DNA of 64,000 nt from Pseudoscleropodium purum (taxonomy: Eukaryota; Streptophyta; Bryopsida; Hypnales; Brachytheciaceae): contig OZ017800.1 of the NCBI GenBank assembly GCA_963969395.1, positions 17,144,479 through 17,208,478 on the forward strand, given 5' to 3'. Under the pieces are notes generated by a model. It worked only from the letters and a program-made list of their open reading frames with translations. It made no database searches and was not told where the DNA came from. The translations under genes and the position numbers were made by a program. Shown piece by piece: positions 33,790 to 45,880 of the stretch; the stretch's first letter is position 1, and every line of letters begins with the position of its first letter.

Positions 33790-35730
33790 ACATGTACCCA
33801 AGTCTTGTAAGAAGCTTGAGTGCAGTAACTTAATTTACTTAAACCCCAGCTTCAGAAATTAGAGCTTCTAAGTTGAAAGTTACTGGTCCAGTGCCCCTTA
33901 TTTTTTTTTGTTAATAAAAGCAAAAGTCATTCAAATATGCGTAATTTTTTGTAATGGAGTATTTGAAAATACCATGGTGCTCAATTTGATGGAGTATTTG
34001 AAAATATGGATGACATCATTAAATTGCAACAAGTTTTGATGTGGTACCATGCTTTCTTTGATGAATGTACACACTTTTGAGCAAATTATAATCAATTTTA
34101 ATCTCCATTACATCTATGTCCATGGATGTAAATTACTTCAGCACCCAAGCTAAATGAAACCAAAGAAACACTTTCTCTTACTAGGTTGTATCAGTTTTGC
34201 ATCTTTCAAAATATAATGGTGTGACCGGTATACTATGCTAATGCGGATGTTATGATGATAAAAAGTTAGTATATTAGATTTAATTGTAAATGTCATCCCT
34301 AGTTGTAACAATAGTATCAGAGGAAGGTTTAAATAAGAATAGTGCAAAAGAAACACAACTCCAAACTCCATTGGATCCTAGTTCTGGTGCTCTAAGTTAA
34401 AGAAATTGGTCTTGTGTTTTTCTCAAACTCTGGCTCTAGGTCCTACATTGCATATTAACTCTATTATGATGCTTCAATGTACCCACTTCTCAATTGTTGC
34501 CTTTTCCAACTAATGTAAGTTCCTATCTTTTGTTGATAGTCAATTGTACTAAGCAACTCTAAAGTGATGGAGTTTTTACACTTACTAGAGGAGACATGGA
34601 ACAAGTTCTCATTTTAGAGATCACTACGTTGATTTATCCTCTTAGCGATGGTGCAAAACTAGTGTCACTTGCAAATTAGTGTCACTATGAAAAAATTCAT
34701 TCATGAGAATTAGAATTATTTCTTAATATTTCAAGTTGCACTATAAAAAAAAAGGTGAAACTTTGCTTATTAGTATCACATGCAGAAATATGATAAACTA
34801 GGGTAGTAGGAAAGAGGTCTTTGAGTATCAAACAAATATAGTCGAGTTGAGTGCTAAATATACTATGTACAAATATTCTATACTCAAAAGGCATCTTGCA
34901 TAGGGTTCTTGCATTGTAGCTTGATGTCTTAAGACTTCTTTTGTACTAGCCAACAGTCATGGAGAAGAATACATTGTTATATAAAACCAAGTTTGAGTTT
35001 GTAATATTTTTATGCAAAGGGTCATATTATTGCAAGTATGACTTTAATATGAAAAATGAAAAATTGCAATACATAAGCCTCTATTTGAACAAGTAATAGC
35101 TCACAAGCTAACAAGCCGTTGTCTTAATATGAAAAAATACATCAATCCAAAACGTTCATTTCTCTTCATTTTTTCTCTTCAACATTATTTTTCTCCAAAC
35201 AACTCATTTTGAAATCAATATTGTTCTCAACTTATGTGTTATATCACTCCTACTCAAGAAAATTATATATTTCATCAACTTTATGATTTTTCTAAATTTC
35301 AAGGAAAGTGCATTTATTGTTTGAAACTATTTGAATTTAAAAACTTTGTTATTACATGTGTTTAGGGTTTGAAATTTTAAATAATTTCATTTTTGAATTT
35401 TAATCCCACAAAATTAATGCTACAAAATGAATTGACCTTATCTTGTAACATGTTTTGTTTTTTTCACCTAAAAATTGACCTTGTTTTGTAGCATGTTACG
35501 AAAAGGCCAACTTCGAATTATTTTAAACCATATCATTTTTTAACCTAAAAAGTGATTAATATTAGAATAATTTTGAAAAGGTGCTAATTCTACACACATT
35601 GACATGTAATAAATATTCTTGATTGTCATTTTTTCAGTCATTAAACAATACTAGTTTTGTAATTCCTTCGGTAAAAATATTCCATCTTCTTTTAGTGAAC
35701 AAATTTTAACTTCCCAAATTGAATAATTGG
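33790..35730. other. AT-rich spacer, nothing recognised
   Basis: No supported coding sequence, RNA gene or terminal repeats were seen. Confidence 0.4.
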
Positions 35731-35731
35731 A

Positions 35732-35806
35732 CACTACTAGAAAATTGACATGGATCAATATGACCAAAACAACAAGAAAAATTGAATTTTCTAGTAGTAT
35801 AGAAGA
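35732..35806. mobile_element. possible CACTA-type remnant, ~75 bp
   Basis: CACTACTAGAAAATTGA on the left and AATTTTCTAGTAGTA on the right are inverted and start with CACTA on the left side. The right end has a terminal mismatch and no clear 3-bp target duplication was found, so this is tentative. Confidence 0.4.
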
Positions 35807-36391
35807 AGATTTGAATAACTTCTTGAAATATTTAAAAAATTCAAACAAGTTATTTCTTCTTATAAATAGTCAATTATTCAACTTGAATAAGAAGATTTGA
35901 ATAAATATTTCAATAGAAACATTCCATCTTCTTTTAGTGAAAAAGTAATTAACTTCCCAAATTGTGAAGAAAGGCAAAATTCTAATAGACAATAATTTTT
36001 AAAATATTAAACCGAATTGAATAAGTGGCCACTTAACATTTAGCAATTTGCCTAAGCTTTTTATAGAAAAAATTATTACCTTCTAACTCTCAATTATTTA
36101 AGCATTTGAAGAATGACTACTTCAACCTTTATTTCATTTTTTATAAATTTAGGACAATTTTATAGTCAATATAGAAGAAAATGTTATAGTTGAATGTTAA
36201 GTAGTACAATTTTCCAATCCAAATTAAATGAGACGATACTTAACTTTTAGATGAGACCAATGAAACCACACCTCAACTTCAAAAAAATTGTTAAGGTGAT
36301 AATGAGAGATCTAAAACTTACATTCAATGAAGAGCTTCCTCCTTGTCTTAGTGTATATGGATATTTAGTGAGTTTGCAAATCAAAGTACAA

Positions 36392-36646
36392 TCAATAAGG
36401 TCTATTCACTAGCAAAAATGTGACCATAGAACACCAAACTACGTATAATCTAAAAGATTGATGCTCCAAGACCATATGAATTGTCATATAGACACCAAGT
36501 TCATGCTCATATACTCTTAAAATACCAAACTTGTATAGTATAGCATGCTCAAATATTTTAGAACCTTCTAATGGAACAATGTTAAAGGGCACAAAATGGT
36601 TCATAGTATTGTAGGGCATCGGTAGAATATCAACTATAGTTTCCAA
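36392..36646 (-). other. 84-codon frame with protein-like composition, unidentified
   Basis: An intact frame starting METIVDILPMPYNTMNHFVP in otherwise AT-rich repeat DNA. It may be a relic of a mobile-element gene or chance. No domain is recognised and there is no promoter or splice evidence. Confidence 0.15.
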
Positions 36647-36773
36647 TTCTTTTCAGATAATTAAGTTGAAGTACCAATATTTCATAAAATTTGTTCATAA
36701 CTTTATATTGAATCAATACTTGCATGACTAAAGAGTTGTATAAGATAGAAGTTTATAAAGTAATTAATCAGGC

Positions 36774-37000
36774 TCTAAAAGTGTTATCTAACATAGAGGT
36801 ACATTTTTCTTTCTTCAATGTACCAATTGCATTTGTCAATGTACCAAGTGTGAAAATATAAAGAGGTGGACACTTTTAGTGGACTATGTGATTTCAACTT
36901 CAAAATTTATAACTAATTCCACAAAAGGTCCAAAAATATGAAACAATGTGGGTTAGAATGATGCCAATTTCATTTGTCTTTCAAGAAACTATATTGAAAA
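36774..37000 (+). repeat. dispersed repeat with TGTACAT palindromes, copy 2
   Basis: Diverged copy of the repeat at 33,118. Shared strings include GGCTCTAAAAGTG, AACTAATTCCACAAA, AAAAATATGAAACAA and CATTTGTCTTTCAAG. Confidence 0.6.
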
Positions 37001-37657
37001 ATGTTTCAACAATCAAATTGTGAATCATTTCTCAACATTTGGCCAACGCGAATTTGTGGCTTTGGGATGATAATCATATGAGCAAGATGGAAATTGAAAG
37101 TATTTTTCATCCAACATTTTTTCTTATTGACCTTTCATATTGGGTTACAAAGAGCTTCTAGTTTAGTTTGTAATCTTGGTAGTGTTTGTCTTCACATGAA
37201 TGAGAAGTTAATAAAAAAAATGGATTACGAAAGATACTATTTCAATGTACTTTGGGAAGTTGTTCCTTGCTCTAAATCTGAAATTTCTCCATAAAAATGA
37301 TTTTTTTTGCATTTGAGCCCAACTAATGAAATATGAAGTTCACCTACTCTAGTTTCTACTCCACAAAATTCCTAAAATTGATTATTTTATCACAATTTGA
37401 ATTTTGGATGTATTTCTAATGTTTACTAAATTTTAATTGTAGAATGATATGGAAATTGTGTTTGAACTATAATTCGTTTTACTATAATGTACACTTATGG
37501 TGAAATTTTCAATTTTGAAATAACTCTCTATTTAATATGATTTTTCTTCAATTTTCTACAAAAAGACCTAAATTTTTTGTGAAGTCAAGGAGACATATAA
37601 TTTCATCTCTGAAAAATTAAAAACAAAATTTTTTGTTCACATGTAATTCCAATATAA

Positions 37658-37818
37658 AAGGTAAACCACCCCATTACAAATAAAATGGGAGCAAGCCCAT
37701 TGTGGGCAAAATTGTAATGGTGGTGTATATTTTAGACTAACTTGAATATACACCAACATTATAATTTTGTCCACAATGGGCTTCTCCCATTCTACCCATA
37801 ACAAGGTAGTTTACCTTA
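37658..37818. repeat. 161-bp near-palindromic hairpin, 74-bp arms
   Basis: The left arm (37658-37731) starts AAGGTAAACCACCCCATTAC and the right arm (37745-37818) is its inverse with about ten mismatches; the loop is 13 bp. AGCCCATTGTGG-CAAAATT is fully shared. A miniature foldback element is likely. The shape also resembles an siRNA or pre-miRNA stem if transcribed. Confidence 0.8.
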
Positions 37819-39119
37819 GAAAGATGGAATTTGACCTTCAAGTTGGTAGTCAAATTGATGCTTCATGGAACTTCTATCTTAAGCATCTCTACCGTATTTC
37901 TCCAATATTGACACAACCAATAAGCTAAGTAGTACTCAAAATTGTGATTAGCCAAGTGAGAGTAGTCAATCCTCCACTCATTCACAACTTCACATGGTAG
38001 GAAGAGATATTCCAGGTTGCCTTCATTGTTCACTCGGGGATGCTAGTATGTGAGCTTGTGATTGTGAGCCTGTGAGCTTGTGAGCCTACATTTTTTTGTT
38101 TCATTTAGAGTCTATATATCCATCAAGAATCTATGACCGTGGAATTAGAAATAAGGATTTTCAGTCCGAATGAACAACAAATGAATATGCTTCTATGCAA
38201 TTTTGTACCAAAAAATTGAACAAATGTATTTTCAAAAATTGAGATATAGTCAAAATAGATAGAGTTTGTAAGCAAGTACATGATAAAAATAGATGTAATG
38301 GTTTAAAATGTCTCACTACAAAGTTCTTAAATATAAAATTAGGATACATCATAACAACATCATAGAAATGACATTGATAAAGTCTAAAATAGAAGGACCA
38401 ATAAGTATGGGTCGTAAAGGCTAAATATAATATGGTGATAAGCAAAGGCTCTAAACATTATAAACACTAAATCATAAATAATGCTTTTAAATGATTAAGT
38501 GATAAATGTAGTCTTTATAGATCTTTATATAAATTTAAAGGATGAAAATGGTCCACCTATTTTATTTTATTTTTATTACTATATTTGAAAATATATATAT
38601 ATATCTTAGATACTTAATATTTAAAATAAATATAGTAGTCATATGTTGTACACCAAATAAATTTATAAACCCTAACTGATCTAAACAATCATTTTTTAAT
38701 CAATCTCCTTCTTTTTTGAATTGTCTATTTTTGAATTTTATTTTTTCTAAAAATAATAGTAATTTAAAAAATTATATATACATAATTAATTTCAATGGTA
38801 GTAGTTTGATTTAATTCCACGTTAAATCCCACTTTGTGGAATTTTATAAAGTTTAGGGATAGAGTGTGATTCAAGGCTCATGATTTATGAAAGAATGTAG
38901 TATCCCACAACAAGATGCACATAATAAAAAATAGTAGGCAAAGGATTCATACCATCTAGAAGATAGTTAATAGATACTAGATCAACCACAACATCAAAAG
39001 GCTTTTTTGTTTCAATAGCCAACTACCATATACAAAATTTAAATTAGAATAATGTAACAATTGAATAAAAAGGTTCAAAATATATTATTATTTAAATAAT
39101 AAAAATAGACAAGTACTCA

Positions 39120-40690
39120 CTTGAACCCACCAATCATTTAGCCTTATGAAGCCACTTAAAAAAGTCAATATCATTGAATTTTGCTTTAGAAAATTTAAAA
39201 GCTTTACAAAAAGTAGGAGACTTATTCACATCTCTAGCCACTTGATTTTTAAAGAAGTGTTCATCGTTCAAGTTGCCAACATTCAAAGCTTCTCTTCAGT
39301 CATCTCTAAACTTTCATCATGAATTTTATAGTGATACTTCATTTTCTCCAAGAAAATTGTGATACATTTAGAATATGCAATAGAAAGCTACTTCTTTAAT
39401 TATGAATGAAAAGTTATCTTCCCCTTGTCAACAACTTTGGAGACCCATTCATCAATTGCACTTGGAGTCTAATTTGATGAATTGTGATACTTTTCACAAA
39501 ATTTCTTAAGCTGTAATAGAAGCGTTCTTCAATTCTTGTTGTACAAAGTAAATGACATATAAGAATAAACAAAATCGCACATAATAACAAATATTTTAAT
39601 ATATAATAGAGCAACATAATATCAATTTAAATTAACAACAATAACAAGATAAAATATGAAATAGAAAATAAAACGAAAAATTGAAAAGAATATGAAATAA
39701 AAAACAAAACTTTAGAAATGAATCTTAAAATATGACTCCATTTAGGGCTTCAAAAGTCAAAGTGAACTAAATTCTTTAATTGGACTTTTGCTTGACTTTA
39801 GCTATAGTAAGATCCTCTTTGGAGATAAATTTTTTCAAAATATGAGAATAGTTGCTTAGCAACACTTTGAATGCAATGAAGTTTGTGAATGAGATTTATG
39901 GAAATATGAAAATTTTGGTTTCTCATGGCAAAACAAAATTTTATTGGTTTAAAATATGTGAAGTGAACATCAAACAAAACAAGGTAAAATAAAGACAATT
40001 GTAATGGTCCAAACCAAACAAGCTTTAGAGACTAAGAAATGAAAAGAAATAAAAAATGATAATGAAATATAAAGAATTACCAATTGACATTATGTAATGC
40101 TGCCAATATAGTTGCAATGTACTTCTTGACCTCCCAATCAATATTTTCAATAATATAATGCCACATGAAGTTATCTATATAATTAGAATTGATAATAGAC
40201 AACAGTGCTTGTAGACGGTAGTTGCTATCCCACAACATAAATATCTTGTTAAAGAAAATTTTGAGATCTTTATCATTTTTTAGTTTTTTGTTAAATGCAA
40301 CATTTGCCTACACCTAATTGGCATTCCACATTTCAATAATCAATATCATTTGTAACATCTACTATCTTTCCTTCATTATTCTCCAAAGCCATATAAAAAA
40401 CTCCCTTTTCTTCCATATAACCATAAGTAAAAAAATATGCAACTAGATTCATGGTATCATTCTTCAAAACAGGCCTAACAACTGGTAAAGAAATCATATA
40501 ACATTAAGGAATATTGATTTTTAATTATGCTCTTAGTTTATATCTCAACTCCTCAAGACAAGAAGAAGTGTTCATAGTCTCTTTTTTCAAAAAGTCATGC
40601 AATTCTAATTAATCTTTAGAAAGAAGTTGAAGTATAGAATCTAATTTCTATGCTTGTGGATCTCTTTGTGTCAACATCTTTGAAATTACG
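39120..40690 (-). pseudogene. decayed protein gene inside the 7.6-kb element
   Basis: On the minus strand a long protein-like reading survives through several stops and frameshifts. Near 40,635-40,320 it includes LELHDFLKKETMNTSSCLEE and LPVVRPVLKNDTMNLVAYFF, then GYMEEKGVFYMALENNEGK. After a frame change near 40,290 comes FFNKIFMLWDSNYRLQALLS and ENIDWEVKKYIATILAALHN. Further on (about 39,600-39,120) are AIDEWVSKVVDKGKITFHS and NQVARDVNKSPTFCKAFKFS. WDSNYRL could be a decayed WDGNHRL, a DGxHR-type motif of ParB/sulfiredoxin-like folds; this is only my guess. No hAT transposase motif was recognised. Confidence 0.5.
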
Positions 40691-40744
40691 ATTAAATCAA
40701 GATTAAAAAAAAATCCAAATTGTATATATGTATTGTACAATATG

Positions 40745-42080
40745 TAATTTAATATAGTAGTTGTTAATGACTATGCATTAAAAAAGTCCATAATTTTTAG
40801 TATTTGGCCAAATTTTAGCATATATTGTAAGTAATTTAGAATCCCTAAAACTGTAGTTGTTAATGGTTGTACACTAGGAAGACCAATATGATTTTAGCAT
40901 TTGATCAAATTCATACATACGCTACAAGCAAATTTATTCTCCAAAATTGAGTCATTAACGGTTGTGCACTTAGAAGCCCAAAATTCTTTTAGCATTTGAC
41001 CAAATTCTCACATATGCTACAAGGAAATTTGAATCCTCCAAACCATAGGCCAATAGGCGTAAGTAATTGTGCACTTGGAGGGTAAATTTTTTGTAACATT
41101 TGAACCAAATTTTGGCATATATTGCAAGCAAATTTAAATCCTTGAAACAGGGGCTATTAACGGTTGGGGTCTAGGAAGGTCCCAAAAAATTTCAACATTT
41201 GACTAATTCTTGCATGTACTAGAAACAAATTTGAATCTTCAAAACCATAGTTGTTAACAACTAGAGGTCTAAAAATGTTCAAAAAATTTCAACATTTAAC
41301 TAATTTTTGCATATACAACAAACAAATTTGAATTCTTCAAACTATAGCTGTTAATAGTTGGGGTCTAGGAAGAAACAAAATTTTCAACATTTGACTAATT
41401 CTTGCATACATAGAAAATTAATTTGAATTCCCAAAACCATAGCCATTAACGGCTGGGGGTCTAGGAAGGCTCCAAAAATTTCAGCATTTGATTAATTTTA
41501 GTATATACAACAAACAAATTTGAATCTCCAAAACCGTAGCCGTTAACGGCTAGGGATCTAGAAAGGCTCCAAAATTTCAACATTTGACTAATTTTTGCAT
41601 ATTTTGGAAATAAATTTGAATCCCCAAAACCATAGCCATTAACTGCTAGGGATATAGGAAGGCTCCAAAAATTTCAACATTTAATTAATTTTAGCATATA
41701 CAACAAACAAATTTGAATCTCTAAAACCGTAGCTGTTAATCACTGGGAGTCTAGGAAGGTCCCAAAAATTTCAACATTTGACTAATTTTTGCATATTCTG
41801 AAAATAAATTTGAATCTCCAAAATCGTAGCCATTAACGACTGGGGGTCTAGCAAGGCCCCAAGAATTTCAACATTTAACTAATTCTTGCATATTTTGGAA
41901 ACAAATTTGAACCTCCAAAACCATAGCCATTAATAGCTAGGGATCTAGAAAGGCCCTGAAATTTTTAGCATTTGACTAAATTCTTATATATGCTACAAAA
42001 AAATTTGAATCCTCAAAACCATAGCCATTAAAAGCTAGAATTTGAGAAGGCCCAAAAAAATTTCAAGTTTTGACCATATA
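40745..42080 (+). repeat. tandem array, about 14 units of ~97 bp
   Basis: Each unit runs roughly: CATAGCCATTAACGGCTGGG, a GTCTAGGAAGGC stretch, ATTTCAACATTTGACTAATT, a CATATAC stretch, then CAAATTTGAATC-CC. Unit centres (the TTAA) fall near 40,764, 40,863, 40,960, 41,063, 41,159, 41,253, 41,352, 41,449, 41,545, 41,641, 41,736, 41,832, 41,930 and 42,026. Outer units are the most diverged. The best-preserved unit (near 41,540) has the 14-bp palindrome AGCCGTTAACGGCT. Confidence 0.85.
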
Positions 42081-42194
42081 GATTCAAAAGCTACAAATTT
42101 TGAGTGACCATGGGAGAGAAGACAAGCTATTTATACAAGTGGGATGGTAAGAGGTAAAACAACCTATGTGGGATATGTAAATTAGGATTATTAG

Positions 42195-42641
42195 GAGCTC
42201 AATCACTCATACCTAGTTAAGTTAAAGTAGGAATTGTGTTCAACATAGAACTTTGAACCTCATTTTTTCATACTAAAATCATTTTTCTCTTAAAACTTTG
42301 AGCTAATAAAAGTTTGAAAATCAAGTTAAATTTCATTTCTAAAAATCCGTTTGAGATTTGAAGTCTTTAAAAGAAAGTTATGGACAAAATTCAGAGAGGG
42401 GTTGGAAGTGACAATTTCTTTGACATTTCCAAACATCCTCTCTAAATTTTGTTCATAAATTTCTTATGAAGATTCAAAATTACAAATAGATTTCTTGAAA
42501 GGAAATTAAGCTTGATTTTTCAACTTTTATTAGTTCAAAATTTTTTGAAAAAAATCATTCCATTGTGCCAAAATGAGATTTGAAGTTTTATATTGAACTT
42601 AATTCTTTCATTTTGACAATAAGTGGTCAAGCTCTCATCTT
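42195..42641. repeat. 447-bp foldback with ~215-bp arms
   Basis: The left arm (42195-42410) pairs with the right arm (about 42425-42641), roughly 75-80 percent by eye. Landmarks are TAATAAAAGTTTGAAAATCA / TGATTTTTCAACTTTTATTA and AAATTCAGAGAGG / CCTCTCTAAATTT. The loop is about 14 bp. It lies directly beside the tandem array. Confidence 0.75.
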
Positions 42642-43835
42642 TAAATTTTCTCATACCCATTAAAGATTCATGAAAGACAATGGGTTTCATTATAAAAACT
42701 ATCTCTCAATCCTTCAATCTTATTAAATGTCAATGAAGTAATTCTTTCATTCAACCATCAAAAAAAAATTAGTAGTAGATGATCAGATGATATTTAATAT
42801 ATAGTTAGATGAATTGTTATTATATTTTTTTTATTTATGACAAACCATCTTTACAAATTTTTTGTAAATTTAGATGTTTGGTCCTAGATTGAAAAAAAAA
42901 TTGGCACTTGTTTTCAAGTATATTAAATTCAAATTTGCTATCCGAATATGGTATTTGTTTAAAATGATTGTCGATGGATTTAGAAGTGGAATTGATTTCA
43001 TAAAATAGATGCAACCAAGTGATGACCTTGAAAATTGCTTTGTTATATTTGAACATGTGAAGAGAGTGAAATCATAGACAACTATCACATGTCACATTTA
43101 TGACTCTACTTATTGCAAAGTCATGACTATTGTCATTTGTGATATGTAGATTGCTTAGGATATTGAAAGCTAACTCATTTTTGGCATTATTATAGGTCAT
43201 TGTAGAAAATCGGGCATTGAATCCAACCTTCAAAGGATTCATGTGTGATAATGTGCTAAAGATAACTAACTTTAATATAATTCACATTGTGTATAAATAA
43301 GAGGATCCATTTATTCCAATGGTAGATTATGAAAGGACTTTCTTATTCCATTAGGCAACAAACATGTACAAGCTCACAAAGAAGCTAATCAACAAAGATT
43401 TCTTGAAACAATATATCTAACTCTATATGCAGTATATAACATAAATGTTCGAAGCAAACAAGATGTATTTAGAAATCAAAGCTTGGTAGTGTTCCTCTAA
43501 TGTTGCATTAAAACCAGCAATTCATGAACTTATTGGAGGATTGAATCACATTTTGATACTTTCAATACATTAGTGAGGTGGATTCATAGAAACAATATTA
43601 CCTTTAACATCTTTTTTTCTTCATTTTTTCTACCTTAAACTCTAAATTATAAACTATTTGAATAATAACTTTGTTCATCATCTTTGCAAAAATTAAGAAT
43701 AGAGAACTAATAGATGTCTCAATGTCCAACCTCAAAGAAACAATGTACTACAAATGGATGCAAACTTCTAAAAAATATAGATCATCTAATATATTGGTTG
43801 CCACATGTGATGAGTGGGTTTGAGTCTTCATATAC

Positions 43836-44114
43836 ATGACCAACTATATGGCTTACCTTTGTGAGAGCCTTTTTAGAAAAGGTCCTTCTAATAAGGGTTT
43901 GAAATTGAAGAGAATTATGGCATGTAGAGATGGAAAGAAAACTGCAAATGCCTTTAGTGAGATGCTTGAAACAGAAGACATCTACACTAAAATTCCGCAT
44001 TTAGAAATAAAAGAGGTATTCGAATTTAGCAAAAATAAATTGGATTTTCTGATCAATTTTGAAGGTGATTTTCATCAATCCAAGAAGGTTAACTTCTTTC
44101 ATCTTTGTATTTAA
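43836..44114 (+). pseudogene. protein-like 92-codon fragment, unidentified
   Basis: An open frame with convincing codon texture (RIMACRDGKKTANAFSEM, then PHLEIKEVFEFSKNKLDFL). A possible donor (AAG/GTTAAC) lies near 44,088. It sits inside the 7.6-kb hAT-like element and may be another exon remnant of that element. No family is recognised. Confidence 0.3.
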
Positions 44115-45560
44115 ACTAAATTGGTCATTACTAGAATGCATCTCCAAATTGTATATTTGAGGAGTTTAATATGGTCATGCCATGTACTTGATCTATAGTG
44201 GAAACAAATAACAATACATTGAAATGACACATAGTGAGAATTTCATACAACCCAAGGAAACAAGATCATACCATTCAAAAGTGCATACATGCCAAATGCA
44301 AGATATTGATTGTTAGGCATGAAAAATCCATTGTATCCTACTTACAAAAGGTAGAAGCATGAGAATAAAGACACGGCAATTCCAACTAAGTCAATTTTTG
44401 GTTTTGCACAAACCAAATTGCATGATATGTTATGGAACCTAAGATTTTCCATATTCTTACCCAACTTGAGAACCCCAAGGTCTGGCATGTTCTTATTTAT
44501 ACCAATCTTACTTGTACCAAAATCATTAAGCTTCAAAAAATTGGATTTTGCCTACAGTCCACGAATCCAATGTCTCCTTGAGTTTTAATTACTTTGTCTT
44601 GGGTATTTGAACTTGTGTTGTCGGCTCATTTTTTACTAGAACATATTTAAAGAATCTCCTCCATTTGAAATGGCAAGCAAGTTTGTCAAAGCAATAAGGC
44701 ACCTATTGAAAATCACCAAAATCAATAGAAAAGTGCAAAGAATGTTACCACAAATATGATGAAAGTGAACTTCCTTTTTGCATTAGATTTAGTGCTATTA
44801 TTAAGCTTTTGTCTAGGATTAACCTTAACCAAAAGTTCCATAACATCACACTTTATAATTTTTTATTTCATATTTTTCTTCATTAAAGAAGTGTGAATGG
44901 GACTTCCATTAGAAAGTGTGACATTTACAAAAATTGCAAATACCTTAATTACATCTTTCATTACTTCTGCAAAGTAGATTATGAAACAATCACATTTATC
45001 TACACTCTTATTTTTAGTTTGGTTGAAGTTGAGCAAGTGTTTGTTGTTGTTAAAATCATTAAGATGTGCAAATGAGCAAGTTAATTGACAGTCAAGTATT
45101 AGCATGATATAAAGTAGATGTGTAGTACCGATATATTATCTTCAAAATCTCCAAATTCAAATAGAAAAATCTTATATTCATATTACAATATGTATTCCTT
45201 GCTATCATGTAAAAATATTTTATTAATTACACAATATTTTACATCCTATGATATTATTATTGAATTTGTCTTTCTCTAATCCTTAAAATTACCTCTAAAT
45301 TATTTGTACTCTTACTTAATCAGTCTACCCTAGAACAATCTTTTGGAACATGATATAAATTTCAAAACATGCAATAGCACCTTCCTATGCTTCAAGATCT
45401 AAAGTCCACGGTCATGGGTCCCATGGTAATAGGTCATATTTTCTAAATATAATAAATTTAAATGAAAAAACATTAGTCTTTTAAGTATTGAAACAAAAAA
45501 ATTTAGAAATTACATTATGTTCTAAATTTCTAAGCTCTAGACTCACACAATTCCCATTCA
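44115..45560. other. right part of the 7.6-kb element, AT-rich
   Basis: No clear gene. Short frames near 44,342-44,536 (minus) and 44,863-45,105 (both strands) are not supported by any motif. Confidence 0.35.
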
Positions 45561-45706
45561 CTGTTCATAGGCTCACACTCACATGCTAGCGTCATTGATT
45601 GTTCACCTAGAGATTCAAAGCAACACTCTCCAAATGTTCATAGAAATGCCCTCATCTATGGCTACAAATTGCATACTTGTGAACAGATTGACAACAAACC
45701 AATGAG

Positions 45707-45880
45707 ATAGGATCATGTGAACAGAGGATGCCTCTACTTCATGCCTGGGAAGAAAAATGCTTGGGCACAACACGATTCCATGTGCAACATGGTTTTTGAG
45801 GAGCCCACTTTGAAATTAGCTGATGGTGAGTTCGCAACAGGGAACAAACAAAATACTTGCGTATATAGTACGAGGTCATG
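45707..45880 (+). other. 56-codon protein-like fragment outside the hAT-like element
   Basis: A frame reads DHVNRGCLYFMPGKKNAWAQ, then NMVFEEPTLKLADGEFATG, before a stop. Balanced codon content stands out from its AT-rich flanks. GTGAGTTC after the AD codons could be a splice donor. Possibly an exon relic; no family recognised. Confidence 0.25.

Larger units (their letters stand above)
38033..45597. mobile_element. 7.6-kb hAT-like element with 8-bp target duplication
   Basis: Identical octamers ATTGTTCA flank it at 38025-38032 and 45598-45605. The left end contains GATGCTAGTATGTGAGCTTG; the right end, read inverted, is CAATGACGCTAGCATGTGAG. Both have sub-terminal TGTGAGC repeats and match the ends of the small hAT-like copies at 31.46 and 60.25 kb. 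Inside are a decayed protein gene (about 39,120-40,690, minus), a tandem array (40,745-42,080), a foldback (42,195-42,641) and a protein-like fragment (43,836-44,114). No intact transposase is visible. By age it is a decayed, non-autonomous copy, or several insertions nested in one. Confidence 0.6.

Noticed and set aside
38161..38445. 94-codon minus-strand frame considered as transposase remnant
   Set aside because: Hydrophobic, Phe/Leu/Cys-rich translation typical of AT-rich noise; no transposase motif.
40745..42080. CRISPR array interpretation of the regularly spaced repeat
   Set aside because: Plant nuclear context; units diverge along their whole length and lack unique spacers between short conserved repeats.
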